Source: Candidatus Zixiibacteriota bacterium (GTDB lineage Bacteria > Zixibacteria > MSB-5A5 > GN15 > JAAZOE01). From it: a stretch of 32,690 bases of DNA. This document shows positions 16,814 through 26,438 of the stretch, piece after piece; the first letter of the stretch is position 1, and each line of letters begins with the position of its first letter. The stretch is from assembly GCA_030668485.1 (NCBI GenBank), contig DAOUTW010000051.1:1-32690 (forward strand), in the 5' to 3' direction. The notes beneath the pieces were generated by a model that was given only the letters and a program-made list of their open reading frames with translations, made no database searches and was not told the DNA's origin. The translations under genes and the position numbers were made by a program.

Positions 16814-16950
16814 GGATTCGAAACATACTAAGCATATGATTAGCAGGCGATTAGGCCGAAAACGACAGCGAAATAAGACTTGGGGCGATTTGTAACTTAT
16901 TGAAAATCAATTAGTTAAAATAAGCTGGCCATAGTGGACTATCTTAGAAC
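16814..16950 (+). repeat. Intergenic element, copy 2 (137 nt)
   Basis: GGATTCGAAA at 16814-16823 and the invariant core at 16923-16950. Its middle (TAGGCCGAAAACGAC, TTTGTAACTTATTG) is clearly homologous to copy 1. It is followed by TGCCGCG, as in copies 3 and 4. Confidence 0.9.
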
Positions 16951-17072
16951 TGCCGCGTAGATATTGGCAAAAAATCCGCCCTAAATTTGGGCCGGTTGTT
17001 TTGAAAACACGCTTAATACTGAGGAAACTCGCATAGGTTGTTTTAGTTCAATTTTCTGGAAATAAAGAATCC

Positions 17073-17101
17073 TTGACAATTAACGATCTCAAGAGTAAAA
17101 T
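17073..17101 (+). promoter_or_regulatory. sigma70 promoter for the kinase/NtrC pair
   Basis: TTGACA (17073-17078), 17-nt spacer, TAAAAT (17096-17101). Expected start of transcription is near 17108, about 54 nt before the TTG start considered for the kinase. Confidence 0.7.
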
Positions 17102-17161
17102 ACCTGCATATATAAATACAAGTCGTTTTCTTCGAACGTCTTATTTGAAATTAGACTCGTC

Positions 17162-19501
17162 TTGCGTGGGGCATACTTGGACGGTCTCATTAAAACTGTC
17201 AGCTTGACAGATCCATTTAACACGGCGCATTGTTTATCCTGGATGAGCCTGATTCTGATGATCTTCTGGCTTGGGACATCAGCCAGCGCTATCGAGAGGA
17301 TGACAGTAGACGCCTCACAGGACACCAGTTATCTTTCGCACCGTTTCGCGGAAATTCCAGCGGGGGCCACTGCCTCAGCGAAAACAAAGAATCAATATCA
17401 CCCGGTTCGTATTTATTCCGAAAGTCCAGATATAAATGGAATAAGGTGGCTGATGACGGCAAGAAATTCTCCTCCGGGAAGAGACCTCCCCGCAATATTC
17501 GGTCGTCGAGATTTTCCGGATTTTGAAAAGAAGTTGGATGATGCCGTTCATCTGACAGTCAATGATTACATTCTCTATGATGATCTCGCTTCTGGATTAA
17601 AAGCCTTGGTCGGTGCAGGGTATAAGAATGATACCGCCTGCGTGTTCAAATTTTATCCCGAAGCGGACTCACTGCCTTTGACCGATCGGTTTATTGCAGC
17701 CGGCACGGATGCAACTGGTGACGGCCAATGGGAACCCTCGATTTATAGCGTCTTATCCGATGATTACGATTTGGATGGACAAGTGGAAGTGTTTTTTTAC
17801 ATGACGTCGCATCATGATGCAGGCCCCAGGCGGCTGTACTGCGTGGAAGTCGAAAGCCTTACTCTTGAGTGGGAGATAGATGTCGCAACCCAGATACCAA
17901 CCCATAATCAATTTTTTTTCAATTCAGATAGCCTAAGGGCGACTGTAGCTTTTGTGTCTATTCCGCATTTTCAGGGACACTCAGATGCGAATTTCGATGA
18001 AAATTTCGGGTATTTTTCAATAATTAATAACCGAGGTGAACTGGTCGTCAACAAAATTGGTACCATAGGGTCGGGAGCCATTCACTTAGTGCCCGGAGAA
18101 GCAGGTGAGTGTTATTATATTAGTCACCAGATACCGCTTACGGAGCCGGATAGTATACTCAGTCTTTCGAAATCGCAGTTGGAAGTGATGATCGATAATA
18201 AGTGGCGCATATCGAAGGTCGATCCAAATGGTAAAATCTTGAAAGTAAAAGAAATCGATCAAAAACCAATCTCTCTATGGCTGCAAACGTTTGGGCCCGA
18301 CTCAAGAATGCATCTGTATGTTCGTCATCCCTTTGGCGCCATGTCGGTATATGACTTGGATCTTTCTCTTAAAGGCATGTCACCGCCGTCCCGGATAGGA
18401 TCATACCTTGGGTCTCTAAATATGCCAGGTTACGAGAATGCGTGGGTATGTACTGATGGAATTTACTCGTCTGATCTCATAAAACTGATTCACTTTCCGC
18501 GGGAGGTGCATTACTTCGAATCATTGGTGGTGGATAGTAATAACTCCGTGACAACTCTGGTTATTGGCTGGACTAATGGTTGGGCTGTGGGACACCTTGA
18601 GAAGAGAAGTTCCCTGGATTTGCTTGCGGTATTTTATGTCAAGAACAAAGTTTATGGCCTTATGATACTTTCGAGTCTGTTGGCTGGGTTGGTGATTATG
18701 AATTTTTATAGGCGACGGGCAAAACATGATTATCAGACAATTACCCGACAGAAGGTGGAACTGGAAACGACTCACATGGCTCTAAAGAAGGCGCAGCAAC
18801 AAATTGTGGCTCAGGAGAAATTCAGACAGGCAAGAGATATCGCTGGAGGCTTCGCCCACGAAATTAGAAATGCTCTCTTCCCTGCCCGAAGCGCCCTCAA
18901 TAAGCTGACTTCAATCAACAAAACACCTCATCTTGATCCCGAACAAGTTAAGAGCCTCTCCAAATTCACAGATGAGGCTATTGTCCGGGCCATAGATCTT
19001 ACGAAAAAAGTATCTTGGTACAGCAATCTGGAATCTGCCAGGGCAATTGAGATAGTTGATGTGGATAAGGCCCTGAAGGAAGGGTTGAATGCAAACCAAA
19101 TGAGAATTGCCGAGAACAAAATTGCAATTGAGCGATCCGGCGAGTCCGATCATATCGTCGCAGGGAACCACGATCACCTGGTAATGGTTTTCAATAACCT
19201 GCTCATAAACGCTTTGGATGCATTGACAGGAGTGGATAAACCGCTTATTATAATAGAACAGAATGCCGATGATGGATTTCTCGCCGTCAGATTCACCGAT
19301 AATGGTCCTGGCATTCCTCCGGAGGACGTCAGCAGAGTGTTTGAGATGTTTTTTTCTACTAAGTCCGATACCGGTACGGGACTCGGACTGCCCATGGTTA
19401 AAAAGATTGTTGAAATGTATGGCGGTTCTGTAGAAGTAAAAAACAATCATGATAAGGGTACTTCATTTGAGTTGCACCTAAAGCTGATTTCTTCCGATTA
19501 A
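17162..19501 (+). CDS. Membrane sensor histidine kinase with FG-GAP-like sensor region
   Basis: Up to 779 residues. A hydrophobic signal/anchor (SWMSLILMIFWLGTSASA) precedes a ~450-residue predicted periplasmic region that includes DATGDGQWEPS and DYDLDGQVEVFF, motifs like calcium-binding FG-GAP/VCBS propeller repeats. One membrane helix follows (VYGLMILSSLLAGLVIMNFY, ~497-516), then a coiled coil, the HisKA box with His566 (GGFAHEIRNALF), the N-box NNLLINALDA, DNGPGI and GTGLGL. It should autophosphorylate and feed the NtrC-type protein 45 nt downstream. The start is uncertain: TTG 17162 and ATG 17243 both lack a good RBS. Confidence 0.86.
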   Translation: MRGAYLDGLIKTVSLTDPFNTAHCLSWMSLILMIFWLGTSASAIERMTVDASQDTSYLSHRFAEIPAGATASAKTKNQYHPVRIYSESPDINGIRWLMTARNSPPGRDLPAIFGRRDFPDFEKKLDDAVHLTVNDYILYDDLASGLKALVGAGYKNDTACVFKFYPEADSLPLTDRFIAAGTDATGDGQWEPSIYSVLSDDYDLDGQVEVFFYMTSHHDAGPRRLYCVEVESLTLEWEIDVATQIPTHNQFFFNSDSLRATVAFVSIPHFQGHSDANFDENFGYFSIINNRGELVVNKIGTIGSGAIHLVPGEAGECYYISHQIPLTEPDSILSLSKSQLEVMIDNKWRISKVDPNGKILKVKEIDQKPISLWLQTFGPDSRMHLYVRHPFGAMSVYDLDLSLKGMSPPSRIGSYLGSLNMPGYENAWVCTDGIYSSDLIKLIHFPREVHYFESLVVDSNNSVTTLVIGWTNGWAVGHLEKRSSLDLLAVFYVKNKVYGLMILSSLLAGLVIMNFYRRRAKHDYQTITRQKVELETTHMALKKAQQQIVAQEKFRQARDIAGGFAHEIRNALFPARSALNKLTSINKTPHLDPEQVKSLSKFTDEAIVRAIDLTKKVSWYSNLESARAIEIVDVDKALKEGLNANQMRIAENKIAIERSGESDHIVAGNHDHLVMVFNNLLINALDALTGVDKPLIIIEQNADDGFLAVRFTDNGPGIPPEDVSRVFEMFFSTKSDTGTGLGLPMVKKIVEMYGGSVEVKNNHDKGTSFELHLKLISSD

Positions 19502-19545
19502 CTAGTTTTATATTACTCCATAATTTCGTTTGACACAGGCGGATT

Positions 19546-20913
19546 ATGATAAAAGAGAATGAATACATAGTTCTTATTGTCGACGATGACAGGCACGTAT
19601 TGGAAGGTCTTCTTCTTCTGCTGGAAGACAGTTTTAAAACAATTAGTGCATCGTCGGGTCAACAAGCCATTGATCTGGTAAAGGGCGACGCTACTATCGG
19701 AGTCGTGGTGATGGACATTAAAATGCCGGGTATGAACGGTTTGGAGGCGGCTCGTGTTATAAGAAGCTTAGAACCGGATATCCCTGTGATATTCCACACC
19801 GGCTATCCGGGAGAGTATTCGGAAGAGGAAATAGACGCTACAGAAAATCCGTTCGAATATGTCCAAAAGGGGGAGTCGGTTTGTCGGCTGACTCGGGCAG
19901 TCAAAAACGCGATGGCTTCATTTTTGGCAAAAAAAGAGACAGTGCGCCTGTCTGAGTATGCTGAGCAGTCGTTTGGCCTGGCAGGAAAGTCAAACCTAAT
20001 GCAGGCAATCTACCGTACGATCAATAAAGTGGCACCTTCCGATACTAAGGTTATGGTCCTGGGGGAGACGGGCACAGGTAAAGAACTTATAGCACGAGCG
20101 ATACATGGACACAGTAATCGCTGTGAACAACGTCTTGCGATATTTAACTGCAATCATAAATCACCAGATCTTGTGGAATCGGAACTGTTCGGTCATGTTA
20201 AGGGAGCATTCACTGGTGCAGTTACAGATCATGTCGGCCTGTTCGAATATGCCAATGGTGGCACCGTGTTTCTGGACGAGATAGGTGATCTCGATATTAC
20301 TACACAAGCAAAGGTTCTCCGCGTTCTCGAGTCCGGTGAATATCAGACGATCGGCAAGTCACCTCAACTGAAGAAAACTAATGTACGTGTTATATGCGCC
20401 ACCCATCACGAACTTGAGCAATTGGTTCGGGAAGGCAAATTCCGCGAAGATCTGTATTATCGGTTGAAGGGTATCACCATTGTGATTCCTTCACTTCGTG
20501 AGCGGAAGGAGGACATTCCGCTGCTTGTCACGAAGTTTGCTGACCGTTTCACTATTGAACAGGATCGTTCACCCGTCTATTTCGACCAATCCGCAATTCG
20601 CGCCCTGCTTGATTATGAATGGCCGGGAAACGTGCGGCAGTTGTTGGATACGGTTGAATCGCTGATTGTACTGACCGACTCGGAAATCATCATCGGCAGA
20701 GACGTTGAGAACTACTTGGGCTCGAAAGCAGCTCTTAATGATGAATCCTGGAAAAGCCTAGCCGCACGAATCGACGAATTCCGTAAAACCTGCATTATCG
20801 AGGCTCTCAGTGAGACTGATGGCAATCAGCGTGCGGCAGCACGTCTTTTGCAGGTAGATCCCGGTAACCTCAGCAGGTGGATCAAGGCATTTAAAATCGA
20901 TTCTTGTAAATAA
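19546..20913 (+). CDS. NtrC-family sigma54-dependent response regulator
   Basis: A 455-residue activator with the full three-domain layout. The receiver (1-120) has acidic residues Asp13/Asp14, phosphoacceptor Asp57 (VVMDIKMPG) and Lys in YVQKGE. The AAA+ domain (~140-380) has Walker A GETGTGKE (173-180), an intact GAFTGA loop (220-225) that contacts sigma54, and Walker B GGTVFLDEIGDL. The C-terminal Fis-type HTH is GNQRAAARLLQVDPGNLSRW. It is encoded right behind its likely partner kinase. The next gene has a near-perfect sigma54 promoter, so that gene is its most obvious target. Confidence 0.93.
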   Translation: MIKENEYIVLIVDDDRHVLEGLLLLLEDSFKTISASSGQQAIDLVKGDATIGVVVMDIKMPGMNGLEAARVIRSLEPDIPVIFHTGYPGEYSEEEIDATENPFEYVQKGESVCRLTRAVKNAMASFLAKKETVRLSEYAEQSFGLAGKSNLMQAIYRTINKVAPSDTKVMVLGETGTGKELIARAIHGHSNRCEQRLAIFNCNHKSPDLVESELFGHVKGAFTGAVTDHVGLFEYANGGTVFLDEIGDLDITTQAKVLRVLESGEYQTIGKSPQLKKTNVRVICATHHELEQLVREGKFREDLYYRLKGITIVIPSLRERKEDIPLLVTKFADRFTIEQDRSPVYFDQSAIRALLDYEWPGNVRQLLDTVESLIVLTDSEIIIGRDVENYLGSKAALNDESWKSLAARIDEFRKTCIIEALSETDGNQRAAARLLQVDPGNLSRWIKAFKIDSCK

Positions 20914-21035
20914 CACAACAATCACACAGCTCCGCATTGCTTTATAAACAACACCTTCCGGCATGACACTTCGCCGCCAACCTCTAATCTATTGTATTGT
21001 ATCCAGTTATTACGTGCGCTGAATTGTTCGAGTTT

Positions 21036-21051
21036 TGGCATAAGTGTTGCA
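21036..21051 (+). promoter_or_regulatory. sigma54 (-24/-12) promoter
   Basis: TGGCAT-AAGTG-TTGCA: the GG and GC pairs are exactly 12 nt apart, as in the consensus TGGCAC-N5-TTGCA. Transcription should start near 21062, 72 nt before ATG 21134. I could not pick out a convincing enhancer palindrome in 20914-21035. Confidence 0.8.
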
Positions 21052-21133
21052 TAAGGACTATCAGCATGCTACAAACAATGCCATAATAGAAGAAGCTCAA
21101 GGCAAAGATGATGTAAACAGAAAGGAAAGAAAA

Positions 21134-22876
21134 ATGCGCAATGACAAAAGTTCTATTTGGGGGTTAATCATTGCAACACTGATCGTTTGTATGATAGGAA
21201 GCACGGCCATCGCAGATGATTTGTCTTCAAATTCAAACATGCTTATCACTAAGGGGGCTCCCAGCAGTTCCGTCCGAAATTGGGATATTTACATGACCTC
21301 TCCATATGGTTCCACCGAGGTTCTTTTATTTGACGATTCCTGGGAGACAAGGGAGGTGAAATGGTCTCCTGATATGTCAAAAATAGTGTTTATCACATAT
21401 ACATCTGAACCTCCTGCAGCCTATGAACTCTTTGTGATGGATGCCGATGGTGGATCGGTCGAAAGGTTGACTTTCTATGGCGATAGTTGGGGGCCGGCCA
21501 GCCCACGGTGGCGGGATAATTCAACAATTTGGTGGGTTAGGACAGGAACCGGAGATCTGTATCGAACCACCTTGGATGGTTTACCGGACAGCGTTATTTA
21601 TGAAGCTCCCCCCGGAACTTCGCTGGGGCAGATCGATGTCAATGACTCGTTGGTTGTTTACAGTCGTCAGTCCACCAGTTCGGCGAGTACCTTCGATCTG
21701 TATCTTAACAATCTTTCCTTCACAAATGAGAGGAGAATTACAAACAATTCGAGATCAGATGTCGGGCCGGGCTTCTCACCCGATGGGCAGTATGTAGTTT
21801 ATCGGGGATCCAGTGCCGCGAACGGATACAGTGCTCCGCAGAATATTTTCAAAGTAAATATCGGATCATTAGTTGAGTCTCAGCTTACCTATGCATCGGG
21901 TGGTGTGACATATGGCGTCCCGGTCTGGGCACCCGATGGAACTAAGATCGCATGCTATGGTTATGCTGGCTACCAACACGAAATCTATACGATGAATCCT
22001 GATGGAACTGAGTTGATGAACTATACTAACACGCCAGATCTTAGCGAGGTTTTATGGGATTGGCAATTAACCCCAATGCTATTTGTGAATCTTGATATCA
22101 AGCCCGGATCATGTCCTAATCCCCTCAATGTAAAATCACCCGGCGAGGACTGGCTTTGGGTTGGTGATGAAGATGAAGAGCAAGACGCCGACGCCACCTC
22201 AACCGTGATGTCAAAACCAAAGCAGAATCGTCATAAAAAGGCGGTACTGCCGGCCGCAATCCTCGGATCAACTGATGTTGATGTCATGGAAATTGACCTC
22301 AATACAGTCATGCTGAATGGTGTTCCGGTTCTGCGTTGGGCCTATGAAGATGTTGCTACGCCGATGAGTGATGATTCCGAAGAGTGTGAATGTAATTCCG
22401 ATGGTCCGGATGGGTACACCGATCTGACGCTTAAATTCCTCAGGGATGAAATTATCGCATCATTGGGTGAGGTTTACGATGGGCAGGTCATCTCTTTGAC
22501 TTTCAGCGGTCAATTAATCGACGGCACACCGTTTGAAGGTTCTGACTGTATTCTTATCATTGCCAATGAGGCCAATATGGTGGATGGAAATATCGATGGG
22601 CCAGTCGTTGATGTCAACAACTATCCTAATCCGTTCAACCCGACAACGACTCTCAGCTTTGCTTTGGAAACGGCCTCACATGTCAGGCTTGATGTGTTCA
22701 ATATCACAGGGCAACTGGTGACTACTCTGGTGAATAAGTATTATGAAACAGGGCGTCATTCAGTGATGTGGGATGCCAAAGACAATGATGGTCGTCAGGT
22801 TTCGAGTGGCATCTACTTCTATCGTGTTGAAGCCGACGGTTTCTCTCAGAGCAAAAAAATGGTTCTCCTCAAATAG
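21134..22876 (+). CDS. Exported TolB/WD40-like propeller protein with C-terminal sorting tail
   Basis: A 580-residue protein. ATG 21134 is chosen because AAAGGAAAG lies 5-7 nt upstream, the signal peptide (IWGLIIATLIVCMIGSTAIA) follows, and the sigma54 promoter lies downstream of earlier in-frame ATGs. Residues ~40-310 carry TolB-like blades (WSPDMSKIVFIT, FSPDGQYVVYRG, WAPDGTKIACYG). Residues ~320-480 form a beta domain with acidic stretches and DGPDGYTDLTLKF, seen in many exported proteins. The last ~85 residues are a FlgD-like/type IX sorting-like tail (YPNPFNPTTTLSF ... SSGIYFYR ... SKKMVLLK). Probably surface-bound or secreted. It is expected to depend on the upstream kinase/NtrC pair. 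Confidence 0.9.
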   Translation: MRNDKSSIWGLIIATLIVCMIGSTAIADDLSSNSNMLITKGAPSSSVRNWDIYMTSPYGSTEVLLFDDSWETREVKWSPDMSKIVFITYTSEPPAAYELFVMDADGGSVERLTFYGDSWGPASPRWRDNSTIWWVRTGTGDLYRTTLDGLPDSVIYEAPPGTSLGQIDVNDSLVVYSRQSTSSASTFDLYLNNLSFTNERRITNNSRSDVGPGFSPDGQYVVYRGSSAANGYSAPQNIFKVNIGSLVESQLTYASGGVTYGVPVWAPDGTKIACYGYAGYQHEIYTMNPDGTELMNYTNTPDLSEVLWDWQLTPMLFVNLDIKPGSCPNPLNVKSPGEDWLWVGDEDEEQDADATSTVMSKPKQNRHKKAVLPAAILGSTDVDVMEIDLNTVMLNGVPVLRWAYEDVATPMSDDSEECECNSDGPDGYTDLTLKFLRDEIIASLGEVYDGQVISLTFSGQLIDGTPFEGSDCILIIANEANMVDGNIDGPVVDVNNYPNPFNPTTTLSFALETASHVRLDVFNITGQLVTTLVNKYYETGRHSVMWDAKDNDGRQVSSGIYFYRVEADGFSQSKKMVLLK

Positions 22877-22929
22877 GGGGGAAACAATTGAGGAGGCCTG
22901 AGTCAACCCAGGGTTGATTAGGCAAAAAG

Positions 22930-22967
22930 CCCGGCGGGGTTCGTGCTCTCCCTGCCGGGTGTTTTTA
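22930..22967 (+). terminator. Rho-independent terminator
   Basis: CCCGGCGGGG (22930-22939) pairs with CCCTGCCGGG (22950-22959) with one G-U pair and a 10-nt loop, followed by TGTTTTTAT. It ends the transcript of the exported propeller gene. Confidence 0.9.
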
Positions 22968-23013
22968 TATTATGAATTAACAAATATTAAGTTCCTCTGG
23001 TCAAGGCAAACAG

Positions 23014-23151
23014 GGATTCGAAATCTCTAAACAATTGTTAGTCATGCGCTCGGAATAAAATATCACGTGAGACATAATTTGACGGCATGAGTAAGTAATT
23101 GATATGTAATGCCTTACAAGATTAGCTGGCCATAGTGGACTATCTTAGAAC
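23014..23151 (+). repeat. Intergenic element, copy 3 (138 nt)
   Basis: GGATTCGAAA at 23014-23023 and the invariant core at 23124-23151. The middle has diverged strongly from copies 1 and 2, yet the length is the same. It begins about 50 nt after a strong terminator, so it is not simply read through from the upstream gene. It is followed by CGCCGCCT. Confidence 0.9.
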
Positions 23152-23277
23152 CGCCGCCTGATAAAACTGACAGGGCCTACGAGACGATTTCCGCAACTGT
23201 GTGATCGCCAACTCACCTGCGTCAATCCCGGTAGAAGATGATATTATTGGGTAATTCTGGAGAAAAATAGCTCTTTT

Positions 23278-25488
23278 TTAGTCATTTTCGCCATGATGTG
23301 GACGTTTAATATCTTCGCTTGTTTTCTCGGTATCGGCCACAGGAAAATGCTTCAAGGGAACAACCTTGAGCGGGCATTCTTCTTCGTCGGATTTGCGATG
23401 AGCATGCCCCCATATGTTTTCAATTGCCCGCCCGGCATTGCGATGGATATTCTCCTCCCCGATTTTTGCCAGAAGACCGGTCCGTCGCATGGCATCAATC
23501 ACGACATCATTGAGGCCACTCATGGAAACACCCAGACCTTGTTCGCGAAGACGGCCAACCAGGCCTGCCAGTGTCTCCTCACCCGAGGCATCCAATTCAT
23601 TGATTCCATTGCCGACAATCAGGACATGTCGAAGTTCCGGCATTGCGCGAACCGTCTCCAAAACCTGGTCTTCAAGATAGCTGACATTGGCAAAAAAGAT
23701 TGATCCCGAATAACGGATCACTGCAATATGCCGGCATTGATCGAGATCAAAACGGAGGCGATTACGATAAGTCCCGTCCGGATGAAGCGACAACATTGAA
23801 ATTGCCGGTTTCATATTGCGGACAAGATATACCAGTAACGACAAGGCGACGCCGATAATGATTCCCCGGTCGAGATGAGGAGCAAACGCCAGCGTAAACA
23901 CAAAACTGATAATGCCGATAATGCCGTCAAATTTCTGAACCCGCCAGGCATGGACGAAAGTCTTCACATTCAGCAAGCCTACCACCGCCATCATGATAAT
24001 GGCGGCCAGTACTCCCTGTGGAAGGTGATATAAGAAGGGAGTGAAGAACATCAGGGTGATAACGACAACCAGACTGCTGAAAACACTCGAAAGCCCGGTC
24101 ACCGCACCGGCCTGAAGATTTACTGCCGATCTGGAGAACGATCCTGAAACGGCATAACTCTGTCCGAATGAGCCAACAATATTTCCGATGCCCTGACCGA
24201 TCAGTTCCTGATTGGGATTGAGGCGCTGGCCGGTTTTGGCCGCCATCGCCTTGGCAATGGAAATGGCCTCCATGAAACCCAAAAGAGATATAATCATGGC
24301 CATTGGTATCAGGCCTACAGCCGTGGAAATCGTGATAGAAGGAGTCTTCAGGGCCGGCAGGCCACTTGGGATATTACCTACCACCGCCCCGCCTCCCGTC
24401 ATAGTCAAAGATGCGGTATCCAGGGCGTTGTTTCCGACTTTAAGGCGCCATATATGCCCGGTGGTCTCGCTTCCTGACGGAAGTTCAGACGGGCGATAGA
24501 AAAGAAGGCTGCCATCGGGCTGATTTATCGCCTGAAAAAAGAATCCTCTCAGTTCCGTTCGATATTCATGGATTTGTTCCTTGAGACGGTTTATCTCTGA
24601 ATCGACAATGTGAAGCTTATATCCCGCCTGAATAGCGTCGCGTGATTCCATCCCCTGATCTCCTACAACGGTTTCATAATCATTCCGGAGGAGAACGCGT
24701 TCATCGCATTCGCGGATTAATCCATCACAGGCGGCATCAAATTCATTTACCAGACGGTGAAAAGGAGGCGATTGAATCTGATTGACATTCACCTGGCTAT
24801 TATGCTCAAATCCGGTCAGCCATGAAATCAGGGTTGTTACAACCACCGCCACCAGAACACAGGGGATACGGCGGCTGAGACGCCTCAGTATTATCATTAT
24901 CGCAAAAGCGAGAACCGCCAGCCCAAGAGTCGGCCAATGAGTATAGGACACAGCCGCCTTCAAGACATTATGGATAGTCTCGTAGTGATGGGCGGCGCTA
25001 TCGACGTAGACGCCGAAAAGTTTGGACAACTGAGAACTGGCTATTATCAGGGCCGCCGCATTGGTAAAACCGTTGACCACGGGATGAGAGAGAAAATTAA
25101 CGATCAAGCCGAGTCGCAGGATACCCAGTGCAAGCTGAAAAACGCCTACCAGCAGCGCCAGAATGATAGCATAGGCTATATATGCCTCACTCCCCGACGT
25201 CGCCAGCGGCTCGAGTGCCGTTGCGGTCATTAGGGAAACAACTGCTACCGGACCGGTCGCCAACTGCCGGCTGGAGCCAAAAAGGGCGGCAACCATCGGA
25301 GGCAAAAAAGCGGCATATAAACCATAGTAGGCGGGAAGGCCGGCCAATTGGGCGTATGCCATCGACTGCGGCACCAATACCAATGCGACTGTCAGACCGG
25401 AAATCAGGTCGGCGCGGAGTTTATCCGCGGAATAATCTTTAATCCAACCCAGGAAGGGAAAAATGCGCTCAATCGCTATTACAGCCAC
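23278..25488 (-). CDS. SulP/SLC26-family anion transporter with STAS domain and large extra loop
   Basis: A 736-residue inner-membrane transporter, starting at GTG 25488 with GAGGAA upstream. The SulP core is clear (GLTVALVLVPQSMAYAQLAG, ATGPVAVVSLM, FSRSAVNLQAGAVTG). The C-terminal STAS domain (~555-690) has the loop NELDASGEETL. Between GFE (~226) and the conserved VGNIPSGLP (~372) lies an insertion of ~140 residues, charged and partly helical (EINRLKEQIHEYRTELRG), with two cysteines. By the 7+7 helix topology it follows helix 7 and should face the periplasm. Substrate (sulfate, bicarbonate or other) cannot be told. It is downstream of the CBS gene in the same direction and divergent from the phosphorelay. 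Confidence 0.9.
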   Translation of the reverse strand: MAVIAIERIFPFLGWIKDYSADKLRADLISGLTVALVLVPQSMAYAQLAGLPAYYGLYAAFLPPMVAALFGSSRQLATGPVAVVSLMTATALEPLATSGSEAYIAYAIILALLVGVFQLALGILRLGLIVNFLSHPVVNGFTNAAALIIASSQLSKLFGVYVDSAAHHYETIHNVLKAAVSYTHWPTLGLAVLAFAIMIILRRLSRRIPCVLVAVVVTTLISWLTGFEHNSQVNVNQIQSPPFHRLVNEFDAACDGLIRECDERVLLRNDYETVVGDQGMESRDAIQAGYKLHIVDSEINRLKEQIHEYRTELRGFFFQAINQPDGSLLFYRPSELPSGSETTGHIWRLKVGNNALDTASLTMTGGGAVVGNIPSGLPALKTPSITISTAVGLIPMAMIISLLGFMEAISIAKAMAAKTGQRLNPNQELIGQGIGNIVGSFGQSYAVSGSFSRSAVNLQAGAVTGLSSVFSSLVVVITLMFFTPFLYHLPQGVLAAIIMMAVVGLLNVKTFVHAWRVQKFDGIIGIISFVFTLAFAPHLDRGIIIGVALSLLVYLVRNMKPAISMLSLHPDGTYRNRLRFDLDQCRHIAVIRYSGSIFFANVSYLEDQVLETVRAMPELRHVLIVGNGINELDASGEETLAGLVGRLREQGLGVSMSGLNDVVIDAMRRTGLLAKIGEENIHRNAGRAIENIWGHAHRKSDEEECPLKVVPLKHFPVADTEKTSEDIKRPHHGEND

Positions 25489-25620
25489 TTAAATTCCTCA
25501 GAATGACACTTTGGGCCTCATGACGAAGTCATCTCTCAAGCCCGGTGTGTATAGAATGAATTTTGACGATTGCAAAAAAACAACTCCTTGCCCTAAATCG
25601 TCCTTAACTGCGAACAATGA

Positions 25621-26166
25621 TCACCTTTGCATTTCATCCGGTGGGATTATCAATTTGGCGATTCGGTGAAGTACTTCGGTCGATCGCGCCATACCCACCA
25701 CCGCCCCGTCCTTGATGATCGGGACGATGCTGACATCATTAATTGCCATGAAATTGGCTACTTCCAAAAGCGGCTTATCATAAGCGAGGGTAACACGTAT
25801 CGGCGTCATGATCTCGCTGACCATACGCTCGGCATGAAGATCCAGCTCCTCAATCGAACCCTGAGTTGTCGCGTTCGGTGAACGGAGATCGCGATGGATT
25901 CCGGGATCTTCTTCGCCCTTTCTTTCCCTGGACTCCTGCATCGCGTCCGGGCTCAGCCCGCGCAATAGATCCCGCCTTCTGACCATTCCCATAAGACGAT
26001 ATTCCTTGTCAAAGACAAGGACCACCCGTGGCAAAGATTTTCGGCCACCTACTTCAAATTGGGTCTTTTCCATTTCGATGATCGCCTGCCGGAGTGAAAA
26101 CCAATGAGGAACATGCGGGTATCTATCCAGATGTATCATTATATCTTCGGCATGAATGTTCTCCAT
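25621..26166 (-). CDS. Tandem CBS-domain protein
   Basis: A 181-residue cytoplasmic protein. ATG 26166 is chosen because GGAG lies 7 nt upstream; a longer frame to 26247 lacks an RBS. Residues ~5-75 (AEDIMIHLDRYPHV ... LVFDKEYRLMGMVRRRDLLRG) and ~120-175 (VSEIMTPIRVTLAYDKPL ... VPIIKDGAVVGMARSTEVL) are the two CBS motifs, joined by a charged linker. CBS pairs bind adenosyl nucleotides and regulate partner proteins; the SulP gene 132 nt downstream on the same strand is the likely partner. Confidence 0.85.
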   Translation of the reverse strand: MENIHAEDIMIHLDRYPHVPHWFSLRQAIIEMEKTQFEVGGRKSLPRVVLVFDKEYRLMGMVRRRDLLRGLSPDAMQESRERKGEEDPGIHRDLRSPNATTQGSIEELDLHAERMVSEIMTPIRVTLAYDKPLLEVANFMAINDVSIVPIIKDGAVVGMARSTEVLHRIAKLIIPPDEMQR

Positions 26167-26438
26167 AGCTCTACTCCTAAGACTTCGGGTCAAGCCAATG
26201 AGCCCTAAAATAGCGTGCCCGAAAGTGGCGAGCAAGCTTTTTTTCATCTAACTAACATTATATACAGCCAACGATAATACACCACCAATTAAGTATTGTA
26301 TTATTTGCCGAACATTGCGGTTCATCGAAAAAAAATAGTTATTCTCAGCTTGCTTCAGCATGTTTTAGTACTTGCTTATCACGGAGACAGTACATAATAT
26401 GCATTGACGCCCCACAGGGGTATTTTAGGGAGACAACT
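26167..26438. other. Divergent control region between CBS/SulP and phosphorelay genes
   Basis: A 272-nt AT-rich gap that should hold promoters for both directions. I found no sigma54 signature and no clear palindrome; a short open frame extends the CBS gene upstream but lacks an RBS. Confidence 0.4.
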
